Part shown: piece by piece, positions 52,953 to 61,892 of the stretch
How the letters are laid out: each line of letters starts with the position of its first letter
How positions within the stretch are numbered: position 1 is the stretch's first letter
From: Salinicoccus sesuvii
GTDB taxonomy: Bacteria > Bacillota > Bacilli > Staphylococcales > Salinicoccaceae
Assembly: GCF_042648145.1 (NCBI RefSeq)
Contig: NZ_JBHRWV010000010.1
Location: forward strand, 1-64,000
Direction: 5' to 3'
Length of the DNA stretch: 64,000 nucleotides
Notes under the pieces: model-generated
Seen by the model: only the letters and a program-made list of their open reading frames with translations
Databases searched by the model: none
What the model was told of the DNA's origin: nothing
Position numbers and translations under genes: made by a program

Positions 52953-54173
52953 ATGCAAAGCAAATTGATTGAGAGACTTTCTAGATATGCGAAAATTGAT
53001 ACACAATCCGATGCTTCAGGGGAATCGGTACCTTCTACATATAAGCAATGGGATCTAATTAGACTGCTTGCTTCAGAATTGGAAGCAATCGGTATGGAAG
53101 AGGTGGAAGTGGACGACAACGGGTACCTTATGGCAACATTGCCGGCCAATATAGACAATGCACCGGTCATCGGATTCCTAGCTCATGTGGATACGGCAAC
53201 GGACTTTACGGGTGCTGGTGTCAACCCGCAGATTGTGGACTATAAGGGTGGCCAAATCGTGTTGAATGAAGCACTTGATGTTGTTCTTTCACCAGATCAG
53301 TTCCCTGAACTGGAGAAGTACATCGGACACACGCTCATGACGACTGATGGGACGACACTGCTCGGTGCGGATAACAAAGCCGGCATCGCGGAAATAATGA
53401 CTGCTATGGAATATCTGATCAATAACGAATCGGTGAAACACGGTAAAATAAGGGTTGCCTTTACACCGGATGAAGAGATTGGACGTGGACCGCATCATTT
53501 CGATGTGGATCGGTTTGGTGCAGATTTTGCTTATACAGTAGACGGCGGACCACTCGGCGAACTGCAGTATGAAAGTTTTAACGCTGCAGGAGTTAAAGTG
53601 ACTTTCATCGGCAACAGTGTCCACCCTGGTACAGCAAAAAACAAGATGGTGAATGCGGGTAGAATGGCAGCGGATTTCATTACTATGTTCGACCCGGAAG
53701 ATACGCCTGAGCACACTGAAGAATATGAAGGGTTCTTCCACATAGTGAATATTAGTGGAGATGTTGAAAAGACCGAAGTCACCTACATCATTCGTGATTT
53801 TGATAAAGATGCTTTTGAAGGTCGCAAGCAGAAGATGGAAGCATATGTTGAAGCAGTGAGGTCGCGCTACGGTGCCGATCGTGTCATTCTCGAAATGGCT
53901 GACCAGTACTACAATATGCGAGATAAGATCGAGCCACGCATGGAAATCGTGGAGTATGCTAAAAAAGCAATGGAGGCCCTGGATATCACGCCTGTCATTC
54001 AGCCGGTAAGGGGGGGTACCGACGGTTCCCAGCTTTCCTACAAAGGCCTGCCGACGCCGAACATCTTTACAGGCGGGGAGAACTTCCACGGTAAGTTCGA
54101 ATATATTTCCGTAGATAATATGGAAAAGGCGGTTAACGTAATCGTTGGAATTAGTGAGAGTGCAACTGAGTAG
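52953..54173 (+). CDS. pepT: Peptidase T (tripeptide aminopeptidase)
   Basis: M20-family dizinc aminopeptidase of 406 residues that removes the N-terminal residue of tripeptides. Metal-site blocks seen: FLAHVDTATD (His and Asp ligands), TLLGADNKAGIAE, FTPDEEIGRG (catalytic and ligand Glu), FAYTVDGG and the C-terminal PNIFTGGENFHGKFEY. N-terminal IERLSRYAKIDTQSD is characteristic of PepT. Full length. Confidence 0.95.
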   Translation: MQSKLIERLSRYAKIDTQSDASGESVPSTYKQWDLIRLLASELEAIGMEEVEVDDNGYLMATLPANIDNAPVIGFLAHVDTATDFTGAGVNPQIVDYKGGQIVLNEALDVVLSPDQFPELEKYIGHTLMTTDGTTLLGADNKAGIAEIMTAMEYLINNESVKHGKIRVAFTPDEEIGRGPHHFDVDRFGADFAYTVDGGPLGELQYESFNAAGVKVTFIGNSVHPGTAKNKMVNAGRMAADFITMFDPEDTPEHTEEYEGFFHIVNISGDVEKTEVTYIIRDFDKDAFEGRKQKMEAYVEAVRSRYGADRVILEMADQYYNMRDKIEPRMEIVEYAKKAMEALDITPVIQPVRGGTDGSQLSYKGLPTPNIFTGGENFHGKFEYISVDNMEKAVNVIVGISESATE

Positions 54174-54268
54174 AAAAGTTGATATTTTTTTCTGAATCAG
54201 GCAATATTGAATATTGTGGTTAAACAAACAAAGTTATATATTGCTTATTTAATGAAAGAAGGATATTT

Positions 54269-55666
54269 ATGTCAACCAATGAACAGCAGTCTCAGCCGAG
54301 TTTCAATCGACTGCCGCTGATGGCTGTACTTGTTTCAGGCGCATTTGCTGCCATTTTGAACCAGACACTTCTATCTACAGCCATTCCGCCGATCATGCGT
54401 GATTTGGAAATCGACGCAGACGTTGCCCAGTGGCTTCAGTCGGTTTTCATGCTGGTAAATGGCATTATGATTCCGATTACCGCTTTTTTGATCGGCAAAT
54501 TTTCAACCCGAGCCTTGTTCTTTACAGCGATGGGGCTTTTCGGGGCAGGCACACTAGTGTGTGGCGTTGCACCGAACTTCTCAGTTCTACTCGGCGGAAG
54601 GATTCTACAAGCTTCCGGTGCCGGCATCATCATGCCCTTGATGCAAACGATTATATTCTTAATATACCCAATTGAAAAACGTGGGACGGCAATGGGGATA
54701 TTCGGTCTTGTCATCGGATTCGCACCAGCTATCGGGCCGACACTCTCAGGGTGGTTTGTTGAAAGCTATCCATGGCGCGGACTATTCTTTATCATCATTC
54801 CAATTGTAGTTATCGATCTAATTGTTGCTTACTTCATACTTAAGAACGTAACTGAAAAGACCAACCCAAAGCTCGATGTTCCTTCAATCATCCTTTCTAC
54901 TTTCGGATTCGGCGGACTGTTGTATGGCTTTAGTGCTGCCGGTAGTAGTGGTTGGCTGAGTACACCAGTAATGGCATCACTCGTATTTGGTGCAGTAACG
55001 CTCTTCTTGTTCATCAGACGTCAGAGTAGATTGGAACAGCCAATTCTCGAGTTCAAGGTATTCAGAGATAAGATCTTTGCGATATCAACAGCGCTCGGTA
55101 TGGTCGTATTTATGTCTATGATCGGTGGGGCAGTGATTCTCCCGATTCTCATGCAAGACATGATGGGCTTTAGTGCATTCGAATCAGGGCTTATGCTGCT
55201 GCCAGGTGCTCTAGTCATGGGATCGATGAGTCCAGTCACCGGCAAGCTGTTCGATAAGTTCGGGGCAAGGTGGCTTGCCATCATCGGATTGACTCTAGTA
55301 ACAATTTCGACATTCTTGTTCACGAACCTCACTGTTGAGACTACCTTTGCCTACTTGGCGGTGGTCAATATATTCAGGATGCTCGGGGTGGCAATGGTGA
55401 TGATGCCGGTAACAACGGCCGGTCTGAATCGACTATCGCCACAGATGGTGCCGCACGGTACCGCGATGAATAATACAATGCGCCAGATCGCCGGTGCGGT
55501 CGGTACTGCCTTACTCGTTTCGATCATGACTCACACCGGTAATCCTTCAGAAGGGCTTCAAGGTATGATAGAAGGGGTCAATACAGCATTCCTTGTGGCA
55601 GCGATCATTTCATTGGTCGGTTTACTGCTGTCGTTTGCGCTAAGAAATCCCTCGTCACAAAACTAA
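54269..55666 (+). CDS. DHA2 family MFS drug efflux transporter (copy 1)
   Basis: Fourteen-helix drug:H+ antiporter of 465 residues. Conserved motifs include ILNQTLLSTAIPPIMRDL (helix 1), GRILQASGAGIIMPL (motif C region) and RGTAMGIFGLVIGFAPAIGPTLSGW. It resembles LmrB/EmrB-type transporters. It is a paralogue of the convergent gene on the other strand; both share the KLDVPS-LSTFGFGG-LYGFSAAG block. AGGA site upstream of 54269. Confidence 0.9.
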   Translation: MSTNEQQSQPSFNRLPLMAVLVSGAFAAILNQTLLSTAIPPIMRDLEIDADVAQWLQSVFMLVNGIMIPITAFLIGKFSTRALFFTAMGLFGAGTLVCGVAPNFSVLLGGRILQASGAGIIMPLMQTIIFLIYPIEKRGTAMGIFGLVIGFAPAIGPTLSGWFVESYPWRGLFFIIIPIVVIDLIVAYFILKNVTEKTNPKLDVPSIILSTFGFGGLLYGFSAAGSSGWLSTPVMASLVFGAVTLFLFIRRQSRLEQPILEFKVFRDKIFAISTALGMVVFMSMIGGAVILPILMQDMMGFSAFESGLMLLPGALVMGSMSPVTGKLFDKFGARWLAIIGLTLVTISTFLFTNLTVETTFAYLAVVNIFRMLGVAMVMMPVTTAGLNRLSPQMVPHGTAMNNTMRQIAGAVGTALLVSIMTHTGNPSEGLQGMIEGVNTAFLVAAIISLVGLLLSFALRNPSSQN

Positions 55667-55712
55667 AAAGACAGCCACTTTGAAATTGAATTTTCAAAGT
55701 GGCTGTCTTTTT
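55665..55712. terminator. Bidirectional terminator between the two DHA2 genes
   Basis: Twenty-one-base arms of a near-perfect stem with about seven loop bases and T runs on both strands. Confidence 0.93.
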
Positions 55713-57179
55713 CTATTTTTCATCTGCATCAATCGGTCGCGTTTTGGTGACTGTATCCGTAGCAATGTCATCCGTCGATACACGTTTAAGGAAGAATGCA
55801 ATGACAAGTGCGATCGCAAGTAGCATTGTGGCAATCAAGAAAGCCAAGTTAATACCATCAAGCATTGCCTGGTTGATGGTTGAAGGGTCTGTGGTCTCGG
55901 CATCAGCAAGAATCGTGTTCATCCTGTTCTGCATAATAGTGACTAGCAGTGCTGTACCGATTGCACCGGATACCTGATTGAGCATGCTGTTGATTGACGA
56001 ACCGTGTGGCGTGAGATGCGGCGTGAGTTGGTTCATGCCGTTTGTCATGACTGGAGTCAGGACAAGGGTCAGACCGAATGCACGTATCGAGTAGAGCATG
56101 ATCAGAAAACCGTAACCAGTATCGAAAGTAAGTTGGCTGAAGAAGAATGTTGTTGAAGCTGCCAGGAACAATCCAAAGATTGCGAGGCGTTTCGGACCAA
56201 ACATGTCAAACAGCTTACCCGAGATTGGGCTCATCAGTCCCATAATCAGTGCTCCTGGCAGTAACAATAGTCCTGTATCGAGTGGCGATATGCCTTGGAT
56301 ATCCTGTAGATATATTGGCATCAGGATCATTCCGGAGAATAGTGCCATGTTGGTTACACCGATAAGGAGTGAGGAGAGTGTGAACATCGGGAACTTATAA
56401 ACCGAGAAGTTGAGCATCGGATCATTCATGCGTGTCTGTTTTCTGATGTATAAGAATACACCGATGAATCCGACAATAAGTGCAATGATGACATCAGCTC
56501 TGAGCCAACCGTTATTTCCCGCAGCACTAAACCCGTATAGTATCCCTCCAAATCCAAATGTGGAGAGTACAACTGATGGAACATCCAGTTTCGTACTGTA
56601 ATTCGTATCCGTCTCAGGGAGTTTAAACCACCCGATGCTCAGCACAACGAGAAGAACTGGGACCATCATGAAGAACAGGATATGCCAGGAGTAGTTCTGT
56701 ACGACGAACCCTGACAAGGTTGGGCCAATTGCCGGGGCAAAGAACATCACCAGACTGAAAAGCCCCATAGCTGTTCCTCTTTGTGCAGGAGGGAAACTTG
56801 TAATCATGACGTTCATCAAAAGTGGCATGAGAATGGCTGAACCGGAAGCTTGTATCATTCGCCCGATAATCAGAACGATGAAAGTAGGAGAAAAACCGGC
56901 AACGAGCGACCCGGTCAGGAAAAGTAGCATCGCTAGAAGGAATAATCTTCTAGCACTGAAACGTTGCATCAGGAAAGCGGTTGTTGGAATGACAATACCG
57001 CTGACCAACATATAGGCTGTAGAAACCCATTGTACTGTAGACGTAGTTATGCCGAAATCATCCTTAATGGATGGCAGTGCCACATTCAGAAATGTATTCG
57101 ACAACAAGGCAACAAAAGCGCCTGAGAGTAGTATAGCTATAAGACGATAATCGGGCTTTGAGTGTTCAATTTTTTCCAT
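55713..57179 (-). CDS. DHA2 family MFS drug efflux transporter (copy 2)
   Basis: Fourteen-helix paralogue of the preceding gene, 488 residues, with LLSNTFLNVALPSIKDDFGI, GRMIQASGSAILMPLL and RGTAMGLFSLVMFFAPAIGPTLSGF. The two are convergent and clearly homologous along the whole length but diverged, so the duplication is old. No TetR or MarR regulator is adjacent. Drug or lipid export is the family role; substrates unknown. Confidence 0.9.
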   Translation of the reverse strand: MEKIEHSKPDYRLIAILLSGAFVALLSNTFLNVALPSIKDDFGITTSTVQWVSTAYMLVSGIVIPTTAFLMQRFSARRLFLLAMLLFLTGSLVAGFSPTFIVLIIGRMIQASGSAILMPLLMNVMITSFPPAQRGTAMGLFSLVMFFAPAIGPTLSGFVVQNYSWHILFFMMVPVLLVVLSIGWFKLPETDTNYSTKLDVPSVVLSTFGFGGILYGFSAAGNNGWLRADVIIALIVGFIGVFLYIRKQTRMNDPMLNFSVYKFPMFTLSSLLIGVTNMALFSGMILMPIYLQDIQGISPLDTGLLLLPGALIMGLMSPISGKLFDMFGPKRLAIFGLFLAASTTFFFSQLTFDTGYGFLIMLYSIRAFGLTLVLTPVMTNGMNQLTPHLTPHGSSINSMLNQVSGAIGTALLVTIMQNRMNTILADAETTDPSTINQAMLDGINLAFLIATMLLAIALVIAFFLKRVSTDDIATDTVTKTRPIDADEK

Positions 57180-57256
57180 AAAATACCTCTATTTCTTTAA
57201 AATCAATATTTCTATTATATTCCGATTTTCGAAAGAAGCAAGGTTTTTGTTTATGG

Positions 57257-57430
57257 TCATCCAATCCGGTTGTCGATAGTGATGTAGATGAAAAAGCCCA
57301 AAGTGATGCCAAGTAGTAGGGAAAGCGGGATGGCAAATCCGGAGAGTGCAGGTATAAAGGTCATTATAAGCCAGTATATGGCGAGTGCGACAATACCCAT
57401 CAATATAAGGTTCAATAGAAAACGTGTCAT
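57257..57430 (-). CDS. Small two-helix membrane protein (57 residues)
   Basis: MTRFLLNLILMGIVALAIYW starts the protein; two hydrophobic helices are followed by TIDNRIG. GGAGG is located seven bases upstream of the ATG at 57430. I do not recognise a family. It lies 77 bases upstream of DHA2 copy 2 on the same strand and could be cotranscribed. A different longer open frame over this stretch has no ribosome site and no sensible composition. Confidence 0.72.
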   Translation of the reverse strand: MTRFLLNLILMGIVALAIYWLIMTFIPALSGFAIPLSLLLGITLGFFIYITIDNRIG

Positions 57431-57577
57431 AGTAAGCCTCCACTATATTTTTGACAGATTCAGATCTGCATCTGACGTTATTAGATTATAGCACAATGGC
57501 TTAATATAATTTAATGAATGAAATTTATCATTAAGGGTAGAGAGATAATATACACCTATGAAAAAGGAGAATTATAA

Positions 57578-58039
57578 ATGAGTAGAGATCTGTTGATATT
57601 TGAACTTGGCAAGGTAAGGGAATGGACACTCTCTGTATTCGAAGGATTAGAAACCGAAGACTTTCACGCAGTTGCTGCGGAATTTTCGAATAGCCTGCAC
57701 TGGCAACTTGGACACGCTGCAACTATGATGGAGCAGGTGACTCAAGCTTTGACAGATAAAAATGACGAAACATACCAAAAGTATGTCAAATACTTCGGTT
57801 ACGGCACAAGCCCTGACGATTATGATGACGAAACGCCAGAAATCGACGAAATCGAAGCACTGCTTAAAGGACATCCTTCCCGTCTTGAAGATGTCGAAGA
57901 AGAGACACTTCAGCAAGAATTGCCTGAGCCTTTCATGGGGATGACGACTCAGGAAGAAATGTTCGGATTTACGATTATGCACGAAGCAATGCATGTCGGT
58001 AAAATGCAGGAAATGAAAAGGGTAATGAAAAATCAATAG
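57578..58039 (+). CDS. DinB family protein
   Basis: Four-helix-bundle protein of 153 residues of the DinB/YfiT type. Expected metal-binding histidines are seen as LHWQLGH (near residues 41-47) and HEAMHVGKMQ at the C-terminus. Such proteins are thiol-dependent transferases or damage-related hydrolases; the role here is unknown. AAAGGAG supports the start. Confidence 0.85.
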   Translation: MSRDLLIFELGKVREWTLSVFEGLETEDFHAVAAEFSNSLHWQLGHAATMMEQVTQALTDKNDETYQKYVKYFGYGTSPDDYDDETPEIDEIEALLKGHPSRLEDVEEETLQQELPEPFMGMTTQEEMFGFTIMHEAMHVGKMQEMKRVMKNQ

Positions 58040-58053
58040 AGCATGATTGGAGG

Positions 58054-58077
58054 GAGCATCTTAGGATGCTCTTTTTT
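58054..58077 (+). terminator. Terminator of the DinB-like gene
   Basis: GAGCATC-TTAG-GATGCTC followed by six T. Confidence 0.92.
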
Positions 58078-58106
58078 ATGAAAAAATGTTATTATTCATT
58101 TTGAGA

Positions 58107-58140
58107 AGAAAAAAAGACCCCCGACTCAAAGTTCGGGGGA
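58107..58140 (-). terminator. Terminator of the DJ-1/PfpI gene
   Basis: Minus-strand CCCCCGA/TCGGGGG stem with eight-base loop, then a T run. Confidence 0.9.
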
Positions 58141-58151
58141 AGTACGTCAAT

Positions 58152-58814
58152 TTACTGAAGTTTGTTGACGACCGCTCTGGCGGCTGCTTCAGCTGAAGCA
58201 GGGTTTTGCCCAGTGATGAAATTACCATCTGTGACGACGTGCTCTTCCATCGACTCACCGACAACGAAGCCGGCGCCATGAGATTCCAGTTTGGATTGCA
58301 GTGCAAATGGCATATCATCGAGTAGTCCCATCGCTTTTTCTTCCTCATTTGTAAAGCCGGTCAGTTTGACACCATCAACGACGTATTTACCGTCCTTAGT
58401 CTTGGCATCTGCGAAAGCTGCAGGGCCGTGGCACACTGCAGAAATAACGCGACTATCATCTTTGAAGAAGGCAAGGATGTTTTGTATATCAGGCTGTCCA
58501 GGGAAATCGTACATTGTCCCGTGGCCACCCGCAAAGAATAGGGCATCGTATCCTTCATATACCATATCTTTTATACGTGCCGTATTTTGAAGCAGTCTAA
58601 TAACCTCGTTGTTCTTTTCATCGTCATCGTCCAGAGAATTTGGATCGAGTGGTACAGAACCGCCTTTAGGCGATGCAATATCCACTTTGAATCCAGCACT
58701 CTGGAAAACGTGATATGGTTCTGCAGCTTCACCAAGCCATAGGCCGGTCGGTCTGTTTTCGTCTCCATTAATCGTACCATGGTTAGTTACTATCAGTAAT
58801 ACAGATTTAGTCAT
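58152..58814 (-). CDS. DJ-1/PfpI family protein (Hsp31/glyoxalase III-like)
   Basis: Type 1 glutamine-amidotransferase-like fold, 220 residues. The nucleophile elbow is AVCHGPAAF with Cys near residue 129, preceded by FFAGGHGTMYDFP. TGLWLGEAAEPYHVF and the long C-terminal part match the Hsp31-like subgroup that detoxifies methylglyoxal in other bacteria. The start is uncertain: ATG 58814 gives MTKSVLLIVTNHG, while a GTG at 58826 lies almost on the AAGGAG. Monocistronic. Confidence 0.85.
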   Translation of the reverse strand: MTKSVLLIVTNHGTINGDENRPTGLWLGEAAEPYHVFQSAGFKVDIASPKGGSVPLDPNSLDDDDEKNNEVIRLLQNTARIKDMVYEGYDALFFAGGHGTMYDFPGQPDIQNILAFFKDDSRVISAVCHGPAAFADAKTKDGKYVVDGVKLTGFTNEEEKAMGLLDDMPFALQSKLESHGAGFVVGESMEEHVVTDGNFITGQNPASAEAAARAVVNKLQ

Positions 58815-58939
58815 ATTGATATCCACTCTCCTTTATTTTGGTTTACCCAGAGTGGGGACATGGTAATCCCATATTTTAATCTCTGTTATATGAACATATA
58901 CATTAAAAGACTAAAAACATCTTTATGGAGGACAATGTA

Positions 58940-59740
58940 ATGAATGTGAATTTTGGCAATGTTGCTGAGGAGTATTTAAAGTTCAGAGATGATATTCCAG
59001 AAAGTCTGACGAAAGAGCTTGAAAAGCGCGGACTGGAAATCGGTGGCAGCAAGGTCGCAGATCTTGGTGCCGGTCCAGGGCTACTTAGCAAGATGCTGAG
59101 TGATAAGGGTGCAATCGTGGATGCGGTCGAGCCGTCGCTTGAACTCATTGAAGTCGGCAAGCAGCATATCGGAAGTGACCAGCGGATCAATTTTACACAA
59201 AGTTATGCTGAAAATACCGGTCTCCCTTCGAATAGCTACGATATTGTCACCGTGATGCGTGCATGGCACTGGTTTGATCGGGAGGCGACAATAGAAGAAA
59301 TCAAGCGGATTCTTAAACCGGGTGGTCACTTGATCATCATCGATTCAGGATTCACCTCAGCTTCTCGCATCGTCAAGGAATCTATGAAAATCATCCAATC
59401 TTATTCTCCAGATAGACAAATCCGTGCAGCTGGGACGAAAGAACTTGCTTCACAGATGATCAATAGTTTTCCTGTGGAATGGTTCGATGAATGGAAGCAT
59501 GCCAGGCTTGATCTTATGGATCTTTACAAAATGGACTATGATGTTCGCTTTACGAATGAGGAGTGGGTCGGCCGTCTGGCTTCAGTCTCCTGGATTGCTG
59601 CTTTCAAGGAAAAGCAGAGGATTAGCACATTGAATAGAATCGGCAGTTATCTGGAAGAACACTTCCCAGATGGTAGACATAAGATACCCCATATTCTGAG
59701 TGTTGCGATTCTGAAGAATAAAAATAGCCTACCATTTTAG
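58940..59740 (+). CDS. Class I SAM-dependent methyltransferase
   Basis: Rossmann-like methyltransferase of 266 residues. Motif I is VADLGAGPGLLSKML (near residue 38-52), followed by the acidic VDAVEPS strand end and the RAWHWFDREA motif seen in UbiE/Methyltransf_11 proteins. The ATG at 58940 is eight bases from GGAGG; an ATG at 58925 precedes that site. Substrate unknown. Confidence 0.87.
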   Translation: MNVNFGNVAEEYLKFRDDIPESLTKELEKRGLEIGGSKVADLGAGPGLLSKMLSDKGAIVDAVEPSLELIEVGKQHIGSDQRINFTQSYAENTGLPSNSYDIVTVMRAWHWFDREATIEEIKRILKPGGHLIIIDSGFTSASRIVKESMKIIQSYSPDRQIRAAGTKELASQMINSFPVEWFDEWKHARLDLMDLYKMDYDVRFTNEEWVGRLASVSWIAAFKEKQRISTLNRIGSYLEEHFPDGRHKIPHILSVAILKNKNSLPF

Positions 59741-59863
59741 TACCCGTTGTCTCCGATTAAAGATAGTCTGTGAAAATAATCGTTTTTCATGTACAACTTG
59801 ATTACTTTTTGTTATCATATAGTGCATGTCACAATAATCCACAAACACTTGGAGGCAATATAA

Positions 59864-60502
59864 ATGAAAAACGTACTTGTAGTCAAAGCAAATAACCGTC
59901 CGGATGGCATCTCAACAAAAATGTATGATGCATTCATGGAAGGTGCTGAGGGTAATAAGAACCTCAATATAGAAACTTACGATGTATTCGCAGAAGATAT
60001 GCCTTATATTGGCCACGAGCTGTTCAGCGCTCTTGGCAAAATCCAGAACGAAGAAGCATTGGAAGCTGATGAGCAGCGTCTTATGGATGCAAAGCAAAAA
60101 GCGATGGATATATTTGAAAAAGCGGATGTTGTCGTATTCGCGTTCCCACTATGGAATCTGACAATACCTGCACGTCTCCAGACGTTCATCGACTACGTTT
60201 ACTCTGCAGGCTTTACTTTCAAATACAATCCTGATGGTTCCATGACACAGCTAATGACAGACAAGAAAATCATCCTGCTTAATGCACGCGGTGGGGTCTA
60301 CAGCACACCTGAAGCGAGCGGCATGGACATGTCGAATAACTACATGAAAGCCGTTTTCGGTGGTGTGTTCGGAATGGAGATAGCGACAGAAGTTGTGATT
60401 GAAGGTCATAATGCAATGCCTCAGGAAGCAGCGAGAATCATCGAAGAAGGTCTCGAGACTGTACGTGAAAGTGCACGCGAGCTTGACGCACAATTTGCAT
60501 AA
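59864..60502 (+). CDS. azoR: FMN-dependent NADH-azoreductase
   Basis: Flavodoxin-like quinone/azo reductase of 212 residues. KANNRPDGISTKMYDAF near the N-terminus, FAFPLWNLTIPARLQTFIDYV (split around residue 95-115) and LNARGGVYS are AzoR hallmarks contacting FMN. Probably protects against quinone or thiol stress. GGAGG site at 59851-59855. Monocistronic with own terminator. Confidence 0.92.
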   Translation: MKNVLVVKANNRPDGISTKMYDAFMEGAEGNKNLNIETYDVFAEDMPYIGHELFSALGKIQNEEALEADEQRLMDAKQKAMDIFEKADVVVFAFPLWNLTIPARLQTFIDYVYSAGFTFKYNPDGSMTQLMTDKKIILLNARGGVYSTPEASGMDMSNNYMKAVFGGVFGMEIATEVVIEGHNAMPQEAARIIEEGLETVRESARELDAQFA

Positions 60503-60513
60503 GCTATATTATC

Positions 60514-60541
60514 GACCGATGCGAAAAGCATCGGTCTTTTT
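60514..60541 (+). terminator. Terminator of the azoreductase gene
   Basis: ACCGATGC/GCATCGGT stem, five-base loop, then CTTTTT. Confidence 0.9.
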
Positions 60542-60581
60542 ATGATATGATCTGATTAGATATAGAGAAGGAGGCACTTGG

Positions 60582-61013
60582 ATGTGGCATATAAAAGCTT
60601 TTGAAGAATTGGATGGATCTACACTTGAGGAGATATACAGACTCAGAGTGGCTGTATTTGTAGTAGAGCAGGAGTGTCCTTATCAGGAAGTAGATGGAAA
60701 AGATGCGAATTGCACGCATATCTATAAGACAGATGACACAGGCATTGTCGCTTATCTCAGGATTGTACACGAAACGCCCGTTTCCATTGGGCGGGTAATT
60801 GTTAGGCAAGATTGTCGGAAAATAGGACTTGGCCAGGAACTCATGCGCAAGGCAATGGATTTTGTGCATACCAATCACCAAGGTGAATGCATCTATCTTC
60901 ATGGTCAAGCACACCTTGAGAAGTTCTATCAGTCATTCGGTTTTAAGACGACATCCGAAGTGCACTTAGAAGATGGCATCCCACATGTTGATATGGAATA
61001 CAAAGAGAATTGA
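60582..61013 (+). CDS. ElaA-type GNAT acetyltransferase
   Basis: 143-residue GNAT protein. RLRVAVFVVEQECPYQEVDGKD (split as LRVAVFVVEQ and CPYQEVDGKD) and the closing HVDMEYKEN are characteristic of the ElaA/YjcF-like subgroup. The acetyl-CoA loop is VRQDCRKIGLGQELM. Substrate unknown. AGGAGG supports the start. Confidence 0.87.
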   Translation: MWHIKAFEELDGSTLEEIYRLRVAVFVVEQECPYQEVDGKDANCTHIYKTDDTGIVAYLRIVHETPVSIGRVIVRQDCRKIGLGQELMRKAMDFVHTNHQGECIYLHGQAHLEKFYQSFGFKTTSEVHLEDGIPHVDMEYKEN

Positions 61014-61030
61014 TTATTCAATTCTCTTTT
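61002..61030. terminator. Bidirectional terminator between ElaA-like and coiled-coil genes
   Basis: AAAGAGAATTGA/TCAATTCTCTTT perfect stem with TTAT loop, overlapping both coding ends. Confidence 0.9.
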
Positions 61031-61287
61031 GTTTTTGTTTCCTCAATCAGCCAGCGCTTTTTCTCATCTCTTTCATAAGACAGGCGATTTCTCATTCTGA
61101 TTTGTTCAAGTTCCTCAAGCATCGACTGGTTCTCGAGCAAATAGTTTTCCTGCTTAATTTGCTCCAGCTCAATCTCCTTATTTAACACATCGATGCGGAC
61201 TTGTTCCATTTTTCTTTTATGTTTCATATAGTCGCTGGCAGATCCACTTGCCACAGCGATCAATACAATCATAACAATCCACCACAT
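61018..61287 (-). CDS. Small membrane-anchored coiled-coil protein
   Basis: Eighty-nine residues: an N-terminal membrane helix (MWWIVMIVLIAVASG) and a long charged coiled coil rich in Glu, Gln and Lys. Topology resembles PspB-like or DUF4083-type small proteins, but I cannot assign a family. The ATG at 61287 is nine bases after AAGGAG; the frame continues upstream to 61350 without support. Confidence 0.7.
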   Translation of the reverse strand: MWWIVMIVLIAVASGSASDYMKHKRKMEQVRIDVLNKEIELEQIKQENYLLENQSMLEELEQIRMRNRLSYERDEKKRWLIEETKTKEN

Positions 61288-61418
61288 AAGTTTCTCTCCT
61301 TTCCAAATTATTCTAGCATTTAAAAATAGTATACAACATCTTTCTCCCAAGTAGAGGTAAAAGCAATCTAATAGAGAGTTTTTTCACTTTAGGCTATCTA
61401 CTTATAATTGAGTGTATT

Positions 61419-61446
61419 CTGACAACAATTTATTTCTGTATATAAT
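61419..61446 (+). promoter_or_regulatory. Promoter of the 45-residue protein transcript
   Basis: CTGACA, 16 bases, TATAAT. Predicted transcription start near 61453. Confidence 0.65.
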
Positions 61447-61451
61447 AAATA

Positions 61452-61465
61452 AGAAAGCGATTACA
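61452..61465 (+). promoter_or_regulatory. cre site overlapping the transcription start
   Basis: AGAAAGCGATTACA matches the cre consensus TGWAANCGNTNWCA in 13 of 14 positions and covers the predicted +1, a position where CcpA would block transcription. Confidence 0.65.
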
Positions 61466-61703
61466 TTAGAATAAGTATGCATTAAGAGGCATCTACTTGC
61501 TTTATAAAATATTTATATAAAATTTAGTTTCAATAAAATTTATTTATATTTAAATTTTTACAAAATTATCAATAGATTTACTTTGGTAATTACATCACAA
61601 TATAATTGATAAAAGCCTATTGTAATGGTATATTTATATTAACTTAAACGATGCTTTTGAGATAAGCAATGAAATAAAATATAAATTTTTAGGGGGAAAT
61701 AAT
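61466..61703 (+). other. Long AT-rich leader before the 45-residue protein
   Basis: About 240 bases, extremely AT-rich, no open frame of note. If the promoter at 61419-61446 is used, this is an untranslated leader or part of a regulatory RNA ending at the terminator at 61853-61892. Confidence 0.45.
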
Positions 61704-61841
61704 ATGTTTTCAACAGATCGTGTTTCTGCAGATTTGCGTATGGCAGAGTATAAAAGAGTAGCAGAAAGTTCCATCCACTTGGCTGAAAAGAAAAAAGTTG
61801 CCAAGACGAAAAAATCTTTCTTTGCAAGAATGTTCGGCTAA
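61704..61841 (+). CDS. Small basic protein (45 residues)
   Basis: Begins MFSTDRVSADLRMAEYKRV and ends with a Lys-rich then aromatic segment, KKKVAKTKKSFFARMFG. No signal peptide; the C-terminal part could form an amphipathic cationic helix. AGGGGG lies seven bases upstream and a strong terminator follows 11 bases after the stop, so expression is likely. I recognise no family. The transcript appears to be under CcpA control. Confidence 0.7.
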   Translation: MFSTDRVSADLRMAEYKRVAESSIHLAEKKKVAKTKKSFFARMFG

Positions 61842-61852
61842 AAACAATACAG

Positions 61853-61892
61853 ATGGCCATCCCTGAGTCAGAAGAGGGATGGCCATTTTTTA
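61853..61892. terminator. Terminator after the 45-residue protein gene
   Basis: Twelve-base arms ATGGCCATCCCT/AGGGATGGCCAT with ten-base loop and six T; its end overlaps the VOC gene stop on the other strand. Confidence 0.93.

Noticed and set aside
53289..54227. 312-codon antisense frame over pepT
   Set aside because: Antisense to a complete conserved peptidase gene; no ribosome site, no recognised domain.
57189..57443. 84-codon minus-strand frame near the DHA2 gene
   Set aside because: No ribosome site and odd composition; another frame over the same stretch gives a clean 57-residue membrane protein with GGAGG.
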